Positions 34,731-46,697 of a stretch of 64,000 nt of DNA are shown here, piece by piece (position 1 is the stretch's first letter; every line of letters starts with the position of its first letter). The notes below the pieces were generated by a model. The model did not search any database. It was not told where the DNA came from and saw only the letters and a program-made list of their open reading frames with translations. This DNA is from Agrocybe praecox. Taxonomy: Eukaryota; Basidiomycota; Agaricomycetes; Agaricales; Agrocybaceae. Location: contig OZ024845.1 of the NCBI GenBank assembly GCA_964017145.1, positions 744,001 through 808,000 on the forward strand. Reading direction: 5' to 3'. The position numbers and the translations under genes were made by a program.

Positions 34731-36860
34731 CTACATTAGTTCAGATGTGAGAGATAAGAGGCCGTATTTACCATACGCATAGCGCCCAATGTTCATACAA
34801 GAGAAAGAAGATGTAGTTGGGTCGAATGTTTCTAAGGGAAGCATCAACCCATGTGAACTTTTAAAGAGCAGGCAAGGCATAGCGGACGTACCAGAGACCG
34901 ACAACCCCACCATCAATTAAAGGAAGAATGCCATGGCGGGCATCGCCAGAGGGTTATGGTATGCAGGTTGTCTGGAGCCAAGGTGTCATCACAAGCACAA
35001 TGAGAATTGTATTGAGTGAACGTACGATGTATATTCTCGCCAACCGAACACGACATGTGAGCGATGTCACCAATCATGATGTGAAGGCGATGGTAGGGAT
35101 GTATACGCTGCAGAGGAGCGAGCGATAGTCATGAAGATGCTAAGAGCATGACGAGGTTAGATATGTGCCCACAGCCGAAGTACAAGGAGGGCATGTCGCA
35201 GGAGCAGACGATGGTGGTGGTTGGGAAGAAGGAGAGGTTCGAACGCAGGAAAGGCTTATATACTACGGGTGGCAAATTGTCCTTGTTTGTTCTTTATCGA
35301 TCGCCATCCCGAGAAATGGCGACCAACTGTTCAGAAAACATACAGAGGGCCGGCGATTAATAGGCTAGAAATCGGACATGACGGGTGGAGGTGGACGCCG
35401 GGTGCACACAGAACCTGAGAAACGTGGGCTGTCAATGACGAATGTGTGCGTTCCACAGAGCCGAGGCGTATGATTAGGCAATAAGACTGGGTCGTCTGTG
35501 TTATCCAGGAGAGTCGACAGGTGAACGGAGTGAAGATTTGATGTTAATTATATGCGTCATTTGGATCACAAAATGCGCCGACGACGTCGTACAGACAAAC
35601 CGTATGATAGCTGCCGACCTGCGTAAGGTCGAGACCGGCCGACGACAAAGATTTTACGCACAGCAAGGCGAATATCAGCGATAAGAGCGCCGCTATCTTT
35701 GTTTGGAGGCACTAGAGCTACGATCGTCTCCTGATAACTAGGATACGAGTCAAGGTCGGTCATAAAAATGGGCCTCAATGACGGCGGCAAGACGTGGGAC
35801 GCTGGAGATGATGATAACATTCCTACGAAGATCTATCCAAGAAGTAGAGGTCCCAACAGGACGCGTCGTCGCCCTGGAGTGAAAGAGGTGCACATCCTCA
35901 TAAAACGCAGGGCAACCAAGATGGATCAAGTGTTACGGACTGTCAAAGTTCCAGCGTGGTGTTGGGTAATCCTCGGAACGATATTCGCCATTAGAGATAC
36001 TGAAAATCCTCTTTCGCCAAGTCGTCGCGTAGCAAATGTATTTTCATGTGCCAGAATTCGACACAAACGCCTCTCAGGCTCTTTTGACACTGCCCATCTG
36101 GAAGTCAGTCCAAGGACCCTTGTCGTTATAGACACAATAATGCAGAACGATTTTGGCGAAATAGGAGACGAGCTTGTGGTATTCAGGTTCTTTGTGATGG
36201 AATGATTCCAGTTCAACCTGCGGCATTTGCCTGCGAGCATTCCTTCGAGTAGGTGCGTCACTGTGTCCTCGAAAAGCTTCCCAAGGAATGCGATATGAGA
36301 GCATGAAGGCCCGACGATAGTCTGAGACGGCGTTTGTAGGCGGCAAATTGTCCGATAACGTCTCTCCTTTCCTTTGCCTTTTCGTCTTTCAAGAAAGCTG
36401 CGACAATGCAAAGAAATGGCTATAGAAATAAGCGGAGATTCGTGTTATGTAAGGTTGTCCTCGAAACTAATAAAAGCAAGCAAAAGAAACATACCAACTG
36501 GAATGGTCCACGGCTCGAATTGTTCTGCCATTCGTTGTGGTACCTTTCAATGAAAGTTCCTGCAAGCAATGGGCTAATGTTTCGAAGGGACTGAAGCATG
36601 GGTCTTGATCTTGAGGAATAAGATTAAATATCTCGTATGATTGCCATAGGTGTAGCCAAAGAGAAAAGAGGGAAGCCCTTTTTGACAAATATTGACTCGG
36701 ATAGTTTGAAGGCAACATATATGAGTGTCAGTACTCACGAAAATCAAGCATCTGTTGCACTTCGTCCTTTCAAATTTTCGCCGTGACTCGTCGTCCAACA
36801 AGGAGACTTCAGTAAGGTAGTCCATAGATGCTTGAATAAGATCCGACCAGACCCAGAGCA
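34731..36860 (-). CDS. Minus-strand gene of unknown function, copy 2 (possibly decayed)
   Basis: The better-preserved copy. Exon near 36860-36735: MLWVWSDLIQASMDYLTEVS followed by LLDDESRRKFERTKCNRCLI, with a GT donor. The next exon reads SLRNISPLLAGTFIERYHNE then WQNNSSRGPFQL. Another reads AFLKDEKAKERRDVIGQFAA and YKRRLRLSSGLHALISHSLG. Farther on come YHKLVSYFAKIVLHYCVYND and, near 35800-35600, PPNKDSGALIADIRLA. Exon order fits one intron-rich gene, but I could not close every junction, and one frame break after HSLGSF may be real. Charged, helical, no recognised catalytic motif. Loose resemblance to helical N-termini of fungal NACHT proteins is a guess. Confidence 0.4.
35205..35342 (-). 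promoter_or_regulatory. Dispersed promoter-like module, copy d
   Basis: Best-preserved copy. On the minus strand: CGGGATGGCGATCGATAAAG, AACAAACAAGGACAATTTGC, TATATAAGCC at 35255-35264, then a pyrimidine stretch ending TTCCCAACCACCACCATC. Duplication partner of module b. Confidence 0.5.
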
Positions 36861-36888
36861 TGCAGAAAGAGCCGGAGAGTATTTATTA

Positions 36889-37010
36889 GGGTGGTTCACG
36901 CTGGCGATTTCGAGGCGATTCCGACTCGATTTCGGGGTTTTTTTCCGGTCTGTTTTTCAGAAAAAAAGACCAAAAGCGGACTCGAAATCACTCCAACGTG
37001 AAACCCCCCA
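36889..37010. repeat. Nested hairpin-like sub-element at the left end
   Basis: The first 120 bases already end in a second inverted terminus (ACTCGAAATCACTCC then AACGTGAAACCCCCC), matching the outer right end. The centre GGTCTGTTTTTCAG / AAAAAAAGACC can fold back. The left end may be a complete short MITE on its own. Confidence 0.45.
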
Positions 37011-38111
37011 TTGCGTTCGATTTTCAGTCTGTTTTTCTTCTTGTGATTTTATTCAAATATAATGGTTAGTATTGTTGAATCCCGGAAGAGTTTCAGGCGA
37101 TATTTTGGATTGTTCTGAGGCAATGAGTCCACTCTCAGTTTTTGTACCATTCAAGTTTCAACTGGCTTAACATGTTTTTTCTTCTTGATTTTTGTATCTT
37201 CAGCTGGCAGAAGCCGGCATGTCATCGGAGCTCTTGGGTCTTCTTTTGCTGGCTGCCATTCTCGGTGGTCGGGTCAGACTTCACAGAAACACGACGGGAA
37301 TCCGCGATAAGGGGCCCGAAGGGCCTCTTATCTTAGGATAAGATGTCCAGGAAGGAAGATCAACGCCCTTCTTGGGTCGCTCCTTCGGATCTTCATTAGC
37401 GCCCCTAACATCTTTAATCTAGTAATAAATATCCAACTTCGAATTTTCTTCTCCTCTCGTCGCTCTTTCCTGCTCCTCGAGTGCGAAAAAATCCCCACTC
37501 GTTTTTCAAATCACTCTCTCACTACTCTCGGGTCTTTTTTCGCTCCCACCCACCTCTCCTCTTCAGTGTTTGGTACAGCCACTGGGCAGCCGCACCGGTT
37601 CGCCCGGGGCATCCCAAACATTCAAGTCCTTGGCGGATGGCTCCCAACGACGCGCTCTCTTTGAGTCGAGTCGTTTGGGACGCGTCCTCGATCAGTCACG
37701 TGATATCTCACACGTGCCTTTTCTGCACGCCACCGCCTGGACTTCCGCAACCCCCCATTTATCCAGTCACACGGATTTATGGTTTCCTATTTCCTTATAT
37801 TATTTAATAAACATATATATCCCTTTGCAAGCAGAGATGACTGACAAACACAGCTTATTGGGCGGATTATAGGAGAGGATCACTATATAATTTTATTTAT
37901 ATACTAAATAAATAATTATGTAAATAACTCTTGGAAAAACCGATTGAAAAACGGGAGGAAATCCGTGCAAAAGCAGGGTAAGGGCTGCTTTTGCATACTT
38001 GAAAATCGAGACGCGATTTGCGAAAAATAATGTGACGGTGCAAAAAACGCACGAAAAAAAAACCCCGAAATCGAGTCGAAATCACCTCGAAATCGGCAAC
38101 GTGAAACGCCC
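36889..38111. mobile_element. DNA transposon-like element with long inverted repeats
   Basis: About 1.22 kb. The left end reads GGGTGGTTCACGCTGGCGAT then TTCGAGGCGATTCCGACTCG. The right end, on the other strand, reads GGGCGTTTCACGTTGCCGAT then TTCGAGGTGATTTCGACTCG. The inverted repeat is about 55 bases with few mismatches and continues into a T run. It is flanked by TA on both sides. The corresponding site of copy 1 (about 16925) lacks it, so it inserted after the block duplicated. No transposase is seen. The only neat internal ORF is 40 codons (37219-37341, MSSELLGLLLLAAILGG...). Non-autonomous; superfamily uncertain. Confidence 0.75.
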
Positions 38112-38368
38112 TATTGTGACTTGGAATTGGGAATAAAACTGATACGCGGCTCCAAGTGACCTCCGTCGGGTTCCAACCTCGGTTATATGCTTTACAAATA
38201 GAGATTCAAGCGAAATTTTAGATTTTGGTCTAACGGAAGAAGAGGAAAGGGACCGTGGGACAATAATAATTCTGTTCGCTGATCACTATTCTCTAACAAA
38301 TACGGACAACATGCATGATAAGGTAGTAAGAAAAAACATGTATTGTTCCTTCATAGGGCAGAACGACA

Positions 38369-40345
38369 TCACTGAGCAGCCACTTCATGGTGTTCGCTTT
38401 CACCTCCATCGCCACCCAAAGTCAACTCATCAAAGCCTTCCAACAACTCGTCCAACTGGACGTCAGGGAAATCGGCCTCTTCTTCTTCCTCATCCTCGCC
38501 ATTGCCAATCGCGCTCGCTGGCAGGACTTCCACAGGAGCCTCGACCTCATCGACATCCATAGAGAACTGTGTCTTTTTCTTTCCTCTGCGCACAGGTTCA
38601 GGTGGCGCCATGGGAGCATCCGGAGCCTTGTACAAGTTAATGCCCGCACGCAGTTCAGGATCTTCCTCCAAGTCGCGCAAGAAAATCTCATAATCCTGCT
38701 CGACCTTCTTCGCGTCTCTGCCTCCCATACGTCCAATAGCACCACGGGCACCACTCGTCTCGCCCTCCTCGCCTGCCTCCTTCGCGATACTCCGCAACTT
38801 CCACTTCCTGGCCTTGCTCTTCTTCCTGCGATTCGGATACGTCTTCTTCACGAGTATGATGTCGGGTATCCGATCCTGAGGAAGATTGGCGAAATTATCC
38901 GAGTTGTAGTTAGCGTTCGTGAGGAAGTACCCAAGAGCTGTGTCTCCAGGCTGGAGGATCGCACCTAGATGGGTGCGCGTATGGAAGACTTGGTTGGTGT
39001 ATCCGGAGGACTCAAAGTCCATAACGTCGTCGTTATCGTCCGTAACACCATGGTTTGAACGGAAAGCACCCGCTAGAGCAACTTGGACATCAGCCATGAC
39101 CAACTTGCCCTTTTGACGCGAAAAATCTGGGTCAATGTCGAGCACTGTGAATTCGACCAGATCGGTAACGCTGGCTAAGGAGTCAACGGGGTTACGCCAA
39201 TACAGTTCAGAAGCAATTTCGCATGTCTGGAGCGTCTGTGGGTCAAGGAGCTGGAGAGAATTTCCGACTCGGCTGCATATCGTCAAAGGGCTGATGTTAC
39301 TTAAAGATCGAGCTTGTTTCAAGGGCATGCAAACGAGATCATCTTTGCAGATAGGAACAATTTCGACGGAGTAGGTGTATTTGAAGTTGGCAGTACTGCT
39401 GTGGATATCTGAAGATAATAATTGCTCCGAAGATTTTGATCTATGAACAGATCAGTAAATAACCCAAAGGCGATGTGTAAAGTTGGACTCACTTTACTGG
39501 CGCGACGCTTTCCAGGAACCCAAGCATTTTAAGGGCGTGACTTCTCGAGCTGTAGAAGAAATCCAATCCATCCCTGACTTCCTTAATCGAGATCGTATCC
39601 TTTTGTGCATTGTGTTTTAGAATAAGCTGTTCGAGGTACAAGAACGTTCGCTTATGCGGTACTTTCTGTCGGACTTGAACGAGGGCTTTCCAGGTGTTTT
39701 TGGCTGCGAGTTTCGCGCAATCGGGGCATTGGCCGTATTGAACGAGATACTCGATTTCGAAGGTTTGTTCAAGGATAGTATTTGTTAAAACCTAATCGAA
39801 ATTTTAGTTCGGCATCCACAGGTCAAAATCGATGATACATACCTCTTTTTGGATCGTCATTGATACCCTTAATCGCTTGGAATGCGGTTCTGTCCAGATG
39901 AAATGTGCCTCCGTTAATCGCACTTTGTTCAGACCCTTCAGCTTCCTTAAGCAGATCGACAGTAATTCGGATGATTCTGGTTTTGCTATGGTCCATGTTG
40001 TTGGAGGGGACAAGAATCGTTCGCAATTTCGACAGAAAGAGACAGCGGCTGCAGAAATCGGTCAGGACAAGAGCTCGCTCTACGGAAATGTTGCAAAGTG
40101 CGTACCTTGTTTCGGAATTCCTTCCGTGATATCCACACTGTAGATATGTCAGACAATTTGATGTTTTTTAAAGGACTAACGCACGTGTTTCGTAGACAAG
40201 CCACACACAAATTTGCAGAATTTGGCACGATTGGTGTACCTGCACATACAATCTGAGATCAACGTTCTTTCGGGAAGCTCTGACCAGTTTTACCGCAATC
40301 AGCACATAGTACGCGATGGACCGCGGGTCCTGCTACGAATTCCAT
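38369..40345 (-). CDS. NMD3: 60S ribosomal export protein NMD3
   Basis: NMD3 is the adaptor that exports pre-60S ribosomal subunits from the nucleus through Crm1. ATG at 40345 gives MEFVAGPAVHRVLCADCG. After an intron come TPIVPNSANLCVACLRNT and VDITEGIPKQ, the family zinc-binding start (paired CxxC). Then CRNCERFL, TWTIAKPESSELLSICLRKL, FIWTEPHSKRLRV, LVQYGQCPDCAKLAAKNTWK, VRQKVPHKRTFLYLEQLI and KEVRDGLDFFYSSRSHALKM follow. The last exon (38369-39328 region) has VEIVPICKDDLVC just upstream, ARSLSNISPL, DPQTLQTCEIASELYWRNP and an acidic C-terminus. About six introns. The 5' exons occur once in the window. This is a single-copy essential gene in other fungi, so it is probably the functional locus. 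Confidence 0.93.
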
Positions 40346-41630
40346 GGTATAAGTAGCAGAGAAAGGAGTGGGTACCCAGGGACGGGTATGCAAGGTATAT
40401 AAGCTGAGATTTAGTCAGCGTAAGATGAAAGTAAATTGTAATCATTCTCGATTCAGATTCAAGGATGGAAAAATATTGTTCACGTGACTAGCAGATTAAT
40501 TGGTGTGGCTGAGATCGAATTTAAAAGCCAGCCCGTCTAAATTTAGTCTAGGGGCTAGGCTGCCTGCTCCTCGACCTAACTCCTTGCCAATTCATGTTTT
40601 CTTCAAACAAAAACTAAATGTGAAATCGCTGTGCCCTCGAATAACTTAAAGCCAGTCTCTCTGCATATTCAACCATATGAACCTTTACTCGGTCAGACCG
40701 TGCTACTTTTGTCAACTCATAGCCCCACAACTCCTAGGGAGTCGTGAAGGGTGACGGAAAGCGATCCTGGACGCGAATCTTGCGAATTTGTACGTGGAAA
40801 CGTTTTTTAGCTGCGAATTGCAGTCTTATTTGAGAGCTTTATCTCTTAGAACTTCAAGTTTACTTGTCTGTTCGCAGTGACAAAAACCGGGCAGCGTCAG
40901 AAATGTCGGACGCATCGCGCGAATAGGACAAGGCAGCAGCCAAAGATTCCCGCACCCGTTCAGTGTGAACGGACCCACGATTGTATAATTGCTATTTCTA
41001 TTGCACAAAACTCATACGAAGGCACCCATAGCGAACTCTTACCTCTGGTTCTTCTGAAGTTGCAATTCATGGAGGAGGTCAGGTCTCTCGCTTGATACTT
41101 GAACACTTCGAATTATACTTACTTTCCTACTACATGCTAGTTCCTGCCATTCTCAAAAAACTTCCATATTAACAAGCGAATCGTGCTCAACCTGTCCATG
41201 GCTGATTTTGACATCTAGAAATGACAGTACTGGAGCAAGCAGGGCTGGCTCTGCATCAAACAAACTCAACTCTCGAGTTCTTCGGATATTTTCGCAACTG
41301 AATATGTTATCGAGACTGGTGCGAATATTGCTGGCTTACTATTTCTAAGCGTTCTAGTTTTGGAATTGTCGAGGTCATGCACTTCCTGGTTTTGTTTGGG
41401 GGTAGGCCCGGAGGTACACGCCCGATTCCCAATCTCTCCAGGAATTGCCACTTTGTGTGTAATCGGAAACAAGTCAACCAGAAGATGGACAAATCAACCC
41501 ACACTGCCCGCCACCCCACCTCTATCGCGTACCACCCATCCTGCAAGCACATTTTTGGTGTAAAATGGACAACTACCTCCCACCAGGCAATCCCGAGTCA
41601 GAAGCACACAATCGTATGTTCGCACCGGTT
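40346..41630. other. Upstream of NMD3; no gene seen
   Basis: No convincing gene. A piece near 41435-41470 (CACTTTGTGTGTAATCGGAA) resembles 59663-59692, so it is a relic of the same decayed gene family found at 59.2-59.7 kb. Confidence 0.45.
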
Positions 41631-42699
41631 CAGGCCACTTAACATCGCTTCTTCCATTACCATGGGAGTGAGCGCGTCTATCTCGGTACGTTTGCTTACG
41701 TCGCTTTTACCGATGCATAGTACTAATCCCTCAGTCGTAGTATCGCGACACCCTCGCTTATCGCTTTTTTGAATTTTCAACTGTGCTCTCTATGGTCATG
41801 GATTGGGAATAGCGTTGCTGGTATGTCCATCACCTTTGATACTTGATCGTTGTCCTGATCAATCCTTTCTCTGTTCGTAGTCTTACCGAGAGGTAATGCT
41901 CATGCGCGGCCGTGTTCGGCCAGCCTCTGGCGTGTCGTTCTTGGTAAGTAATCCTGCCGTTGCATATGTGCACTTGAGGTTAATGAAATTCTTATAGCCG
42001 CTAATTAAAAGGCTTGAAAGGCCTTCCTGTCGGCGTACGGGCGCTGGTCGGTGCGGGATAGACATCATTGGGTTATGATCGGAAGCCTTGAGTATGTCGA
42101 TCTCAACATATGTTAAGTGTGCACTGCTTGAGCACCCCGTTCCTCTGGCGCCAATGTTGTCTTTCCCCAGGTATGACAGTCTTGCTTCGATATAGGCGCA
42201 GAGAAGGCGTACATAGGAAAGGATACAAGTTCGATTACCCAAACGGAGTGCGTAGGAGCAGAAATATTAAGCTACGAACACCCTCAAATAAATTATCCAA
42301 ATAGCCGGTAGTACTTGAGCTTCATCTATCCATACATATTCCTATTAAAAGTGGGGCTCATTAAAGCTTAGTAACCTATGACGGGGAATTTGTGGTTACG
42401 TTGCGTTGGACGTCGGTGTGACGTGTCTCGTTAACCATATAGGGAAATATTTGCCCAATCTAGTAGGCAATCTTAAATCTCTCTGGTCTTCTATGGCGAC
42501 TATAAAAGGTCTTGCATAGAGGCCCGTTTTGGACAAGTCGAAAACGCAATCGATCCGAACTTGGACGCATTTCGTGACCATTAGTCAACGTTGCTTCGAA
42601 GATCATCATACTCAAGGATTTCGTCGCTGGCTCATGGTTGTTGTTACCAGATGGGTAAGCATCCAGTCAGTCGTACTTTAATGGGCCTAAATTGACAAG

Positions 42700-42930
42700 A
42701 AAGACAGAAAACTACGTGTCTCATCCACGTCCAACGTATAGGACTGTCTAGCACGCTCAATTACTACGAGAAACTCGATCTTGAGGAGGTCAATTCATGC
42801 GCAGGGGTTACTCCCGTCGGCGGTAAACCTTTATTTTCTACTGATTTGATCCAAGCTTACCGGAAAAATCACCAGTCAATATTATGGACCTTGGATTCTC
42901 GACGCGCGGCATCCAGCCAATCCTGAACCT
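42700..42930 (+). pseudogene. Galactose/glyoxal-oxidase-like relic (C-terminal piece), copy 1
   Basis: Pieces read PRPTYRTV and, about 150 bases on, VNIMDLGFSTRGIQ. Compare the 59.2 kb version APPYMSRPRPTYIGLP ... VNIIHFGLSTDD. The order PPY-RPTI-LP followed by a GFSTH-like motif is characteristic of the C-terminal domain of galactose oxidase and glyoxal oxidase (DUF1929). Frames are broken, so this is a relic. Confidence 0.35.
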
Positions 42931-43394
42931 CTTCTCGAGTCTGTCAACATCGACCGTCATTGGACGTGTGTCTTCACGACATTCACTACCCTCCTAGACC
43001 AACCTTCTTGTCTTGTCGTGACGAACACCTGCATTCCCAGGTCGGGACACAATACATTGTGCGAGGGTCCCAACCCACGTTCCCTTTCGTGGCTCGTAGT
43101 GCAACTGCTAAGCTTCCCAGCCCCAGCCCTCTCTGCACCCCTATCCCGATAGCGACTCATTGCACACCCACCCCCCACCTTCGTGCCCACCTCCATACCC
43201 TCTACTTTCCCTCTCTCGCTTGCGTTCGTGCTCGACATGGTCCTCTCTCTTTCTCGCTCGCTCTCAGCGCACCAGGTCCACTTGCACCGCTCACAGCACT
43301 CGTGCTAATGCTCCTCCCATCCACACCTATACCTTTCAAAGGCGCCGACGCTCTCGAGGAATTACGGCTCGACCTCTAGCGTAACCCGCTCTTC

Positions 43395-43720
43395 CTACTC
43401 GTGGGTGTTACTGTGGGTGTTATGGGTGGTACTTTGCCCATGCCCGTAACCGCTACGCGAAGACGACGACGACGACGCAGGCGAGTCCGATCTAGGTTGA
43501 GCTATATCTGTTAGATAAACCGTCGGCGGGGAAAGGGGAAGCGATAGGCTTTGCGAACTCAACCTCAACATATGGCATCGTCCGTTCATCTGTTGTTTTT
43601 TTGGTTTCCTCAGCGGCAGGTACAAGATGGGCGCACTCCGATAATAGCCAACTCGAAACGATAAACTTCGATCGAACAAAAAACCAGCGTTCTGCCTTCA
43701 GCTCTCGGAGTCGGATCAAC
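43395..43720 (-). pseudogene. Ser-rich minus-strand coding relic, copy 1
   Basis: Minus frames read VEFAKPIASPFPADGLSNRY then SDSPASSSSSSRSGYGHGQS. The partner region in copy 2 has a similar VEFAPPNAPPFPVDDLSDGY and SSSSSRSSYGHG, but with about 340 extra bases between them. A decayed or alternatively spliced Ser-rich gene. Family unknown. Confidence 0.3.
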
Positions 43721-44289
43721 CCCTTACTCCAAAATCTAAGCAGGCCGCAGGCGTCAATATTATCCCATATCTTATGGAGGTGGCTGAAGAAGTCGCCCGT
43801 TCCAACTAATCTTTTCCAAATACGAACCTACCGCGACCTGGCTAACTGCAGGCTCGTTGCAAAAGTAAATGAAAAGCACCGACATGGCCCGTGCCGAACC
43901 GATGCAAAACATCTCACTGAATCTTGAGCTTGAATTCTGATGATATATTTACGAGTTTTTTCATGTATACATAATATACATGTAATATTACTTTTCAATA
44001 TTGAATATACGCAGAAGCAATGTTCAGAATAACATAACAAGATTTGGTTGCATGGTTTCTCGGAAGATCCTAAGATTATATAGGTAACCGAAGCGCGGGC
44101 GACGTTCGATTTTCATTCCCAACTAAGTTTCAGCTCCGAAGAAGCCAAGGTAAATTGGACATGAACATTCGTCGGTGCGGTGCAAAACATTTCCTTCATA
44201 GTACTACGTGGTGTAAATATTACATTTTTCAAGAACTGAATCAGCGAAGGGAGGCATCCCAGAGGATATATCCACGTACGAATTGTCCC

Positions 44290-46370
44290 TTAAGCAGATG
44301 CAGCCGACAGAGCCGAGATGCTCTGAGAGCCGTTAGGGGTTGAAAAAAATGTTGGGATGTGCGAACAAAAGATGATAGGTAATCGCACAGTTGTACGGCA
44401 GAATATGGAAGCATCTTCACTAAGCAGATGTCGATCTGCAGAATATATACGCATGTCCGAGATGGTTATTAGGCATCCCGCATAAATACCGAGAGAATGA
44501 GGTCGTCTAGAAGGAAACAATATTTTACTTTGAATGGACATCAAAACTAGGAGAAGTTCTCTTACATACATGCGCAAGTGCTCACAGAGAACGAGCACCA
44601 GTTCCTTGAATCTGCTTGGCGTAATGCCAAGGAAGGAGAAAATCGGTAACTGTCCATCATCAGAGTTGGTAGTTGCTTTCTTCTCGTCTACCACCAGCAA
44701 CCCTTGGCAAATCTTCGATGTTGCACCACGAATGGAGAAATGGTATCTTAAATTCGTGCCAGTAAACGCCTGCAGCTCGATGCCTGAAAGTACATACGAT
44801 GGACTCGTATATAATACACGACCGCTTGCCTTAGCACGGCGTCGATGGAAATTGGGATGGTCTATCATGTTCGGGCGACTTGGTTCAACATCGCCGTTGA
44901 CGTCTGGTGAGAAGATGGGTGAGTTACATAATTACACTGCTCGAGATAGAAATATTTACTTACCTGTCTCACGCAGCCTCCGCTTACGGTCGTAAGGTCT
45001 TTGTACTCGATCTGAAGGGCTCACGAGCCAGAGCCACCTTAAAGGTGTCTTGCTCAATGTTTCTACGGCGCTTCGCAGCCTGTGCTAATCGATATGAGTA
45101 AGGCTTGCTTTTGAACATCGACCTCTCTCTCTGCGTGCTGTGATGGCCCCGGAGACGATAGAAGGCAGGACGGAACGAAGGTGATAATTCTAGTGTGCAA
45201 ATGAATTATTTCATGGTAATGGGGACGTACTGGAAGCTGGATAAGTAGCTTTCTGTGTTGGATAAGAGATGTAGGGTACTTACCACATAGTTTCCCATAA
45301 CAATCATCAACCCTTGGTCTGCCTCTCGGCACGCCTATAGATTATAGCACACTCGAATACAACTTCATTCGCGTGCCCTGTCCATATTTTCTTGTCTACT
45401 GTCGACATCTGCCGGTGCTGTCTATCACCTCGCCTCATCCCGGAGGTGACCACCAGGATCAACTTGTCACCTATCCTTGCGTCTGGCACTCTTCCTTTCT
45501 CTTTGTACACGGAGCATCCATCCATGGCCTTTCGTGATCTATATTGCAAGTATGCTATTCTCCTTGCGGGCTCGACTTCGTGTACTTGCAGCTTATACTT
45601 TGGCAGTTTTCGACCAAGGTAAATGTTAAGCAACGAATGAGCGACCCACAGAATCAGTAAATCTTGACACCCAAACACAACTGTTCCAGTCGGCGTCAGA
45701 GACGTCGTGAAGTGATAGAGGAGTCTTCCGATGGTAGTAGCAAGAATGTTGACCAAAGATAACCTTCCTGCTGGGGCAGCTAGGTTCCAAATGAGAGGAG
45801 TGCATTCTGGATTCGTCGTGCTGCTGATCCTACTTGATGAGACGAGTTTTATAGTTAGGGTCACCAATAAATCCGTAACCCGCGACACCTGTTTGGGCAC
45901 CGTCGACAACCAGAATTTGCATGTTCAGTACTTGAATAAGGTCGAGCAATTCGCTCCATCGGCCACCGTAGTTCTTGACGCCATTATACAGATCCCTCTC
46001 TTCCAAATCTTTGTTTGTACTCTCGAAGACTCCTCAAGACCACCGATCGAAATCTATACGATGGTTCCAAGTTTGGCGGTAGAGAGAGCAGACACCGAAA
46101 TAGATGGACGGTAGCTTGGTCTTTCGGCGGATGTCAGCGACTGATGTAGTGTAAAAGAATGCAAGTCAATTCGAGAATTGAACAGCCCTATATTTGCGTA
46201 CCTTTCATGTTCACGTAGAAAATCCCCCATGAACGTTCCAAGTTCCACCTTCTCACGTCTAAACATGCGGATCTCGATCAATATGCTGCAGTGCCATACC
46301 CCTCCATTCAAATTGAGTTTAGCCCAGTCAGTCCGTAATACGGCCCAGACGTAGGGGGAGATGTTGGCAA
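44290..46370 (-). CDS. Minus-strand gene of unknown function
   Basis: Coding-like pieces in order on the minus strand: SPIANISPYVWAVLRTDWAK, ILIEIRMFRREKVELGTFMG with DFLREHER and a GT donor, then IRRKTKLPSIYFGVCSLYRQ with TWNHRIDFDRWS. Next come ERDLYNGVKNYGGRWSELLD and LIQVLNMQILVVDGAQTGVA with GYGF. A hydrophobic part follows (GRLLYHFTTSLTPTGTVVFG, LLILWVAHSLLNIYLG, likely membrane), and finally HPNFHRRRAKASGRVLYTSP and LRYHFSIRGATSKICQGLLV. I do not recognise the family and not all splice sites are fixed. The promoter side faces the G-domain gene, making a divergent pair. Confidence 0.45.
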
Positions 46371-46697
46371 TGGGGCTTGTTTCAAGGTCAACCAGGATAT
46401 TCGTCCAGGTAGATCCTGATCCACTTTTTTTAACTTGTGGAATCTTCTATAGTGTACGGCGAGTAATGCAGTGCAGTCCCAGATTTCATGTACCGACGTG
46501 TTATATCGTGCGTTGGTGGAAAGAGAACCGCAAACGCGCTCCGGAATAATGCTGCCGGAGTTCCGAGAGGCAAAGGTCACTGTCACCTTGGACTCTATTA
46601 CTTACAAGTTACTACGGTGTTCATCGCCTTGATCACTCCTTCAACTTTGCTTATATCTTTCAAAACTCGTTGCTTGATCCAAAGAATCTTGTACAGA

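Larger units (their letters stand above)
20701..39100. repeat. Tandem segmental duplication, copy 2
   Basis: Second copy of the block. Its visible match begins where the window begins in copy 1, inside the intron before the catalytic-Cys exon of gene A. The true left end is unknown because copy 1 is cut by the window edge. It runs to about 39100 inside the complete NMD3 gene. The intact NMD3 here and the truncated one in copy 1 suggest that copy 2 keeps the ancestral right junction. Confidence 0.88.
41640..46360. repeat. Second segmental duplication, copy 1
   Basis: Matches 60185-64000 in the same order and orientation: 41644 with 60190, 42560 with 61333, 42960 with 61873, 43740 with 63117, 45860-46360 with 63520-64000. 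It is clearly diverged, with large indels. The two copies flank the G-domain gene and its retrotransposon. Confidence 0.75.

Noticed and set aside
38387..38968. 193-codon plus-strand open frame
   Set aside because: It is the antisense shadow of the last NMD3 exon, which is clearly the coding strand.
44700..44870. TIM21-like domain in the unknown minus-strand gene
   Set aside because: A vague RGR...LRYHFSIRG resemblance only; the upstream hydrophobic exons do not fit the TIM21 layout.
45731..46114. 127-codon plus-strand open frame
   Set aside because: The minus-strand frame gives better protein-like exons that are conserved in the 63.5 kb copy; the plus frame is not conserved there.
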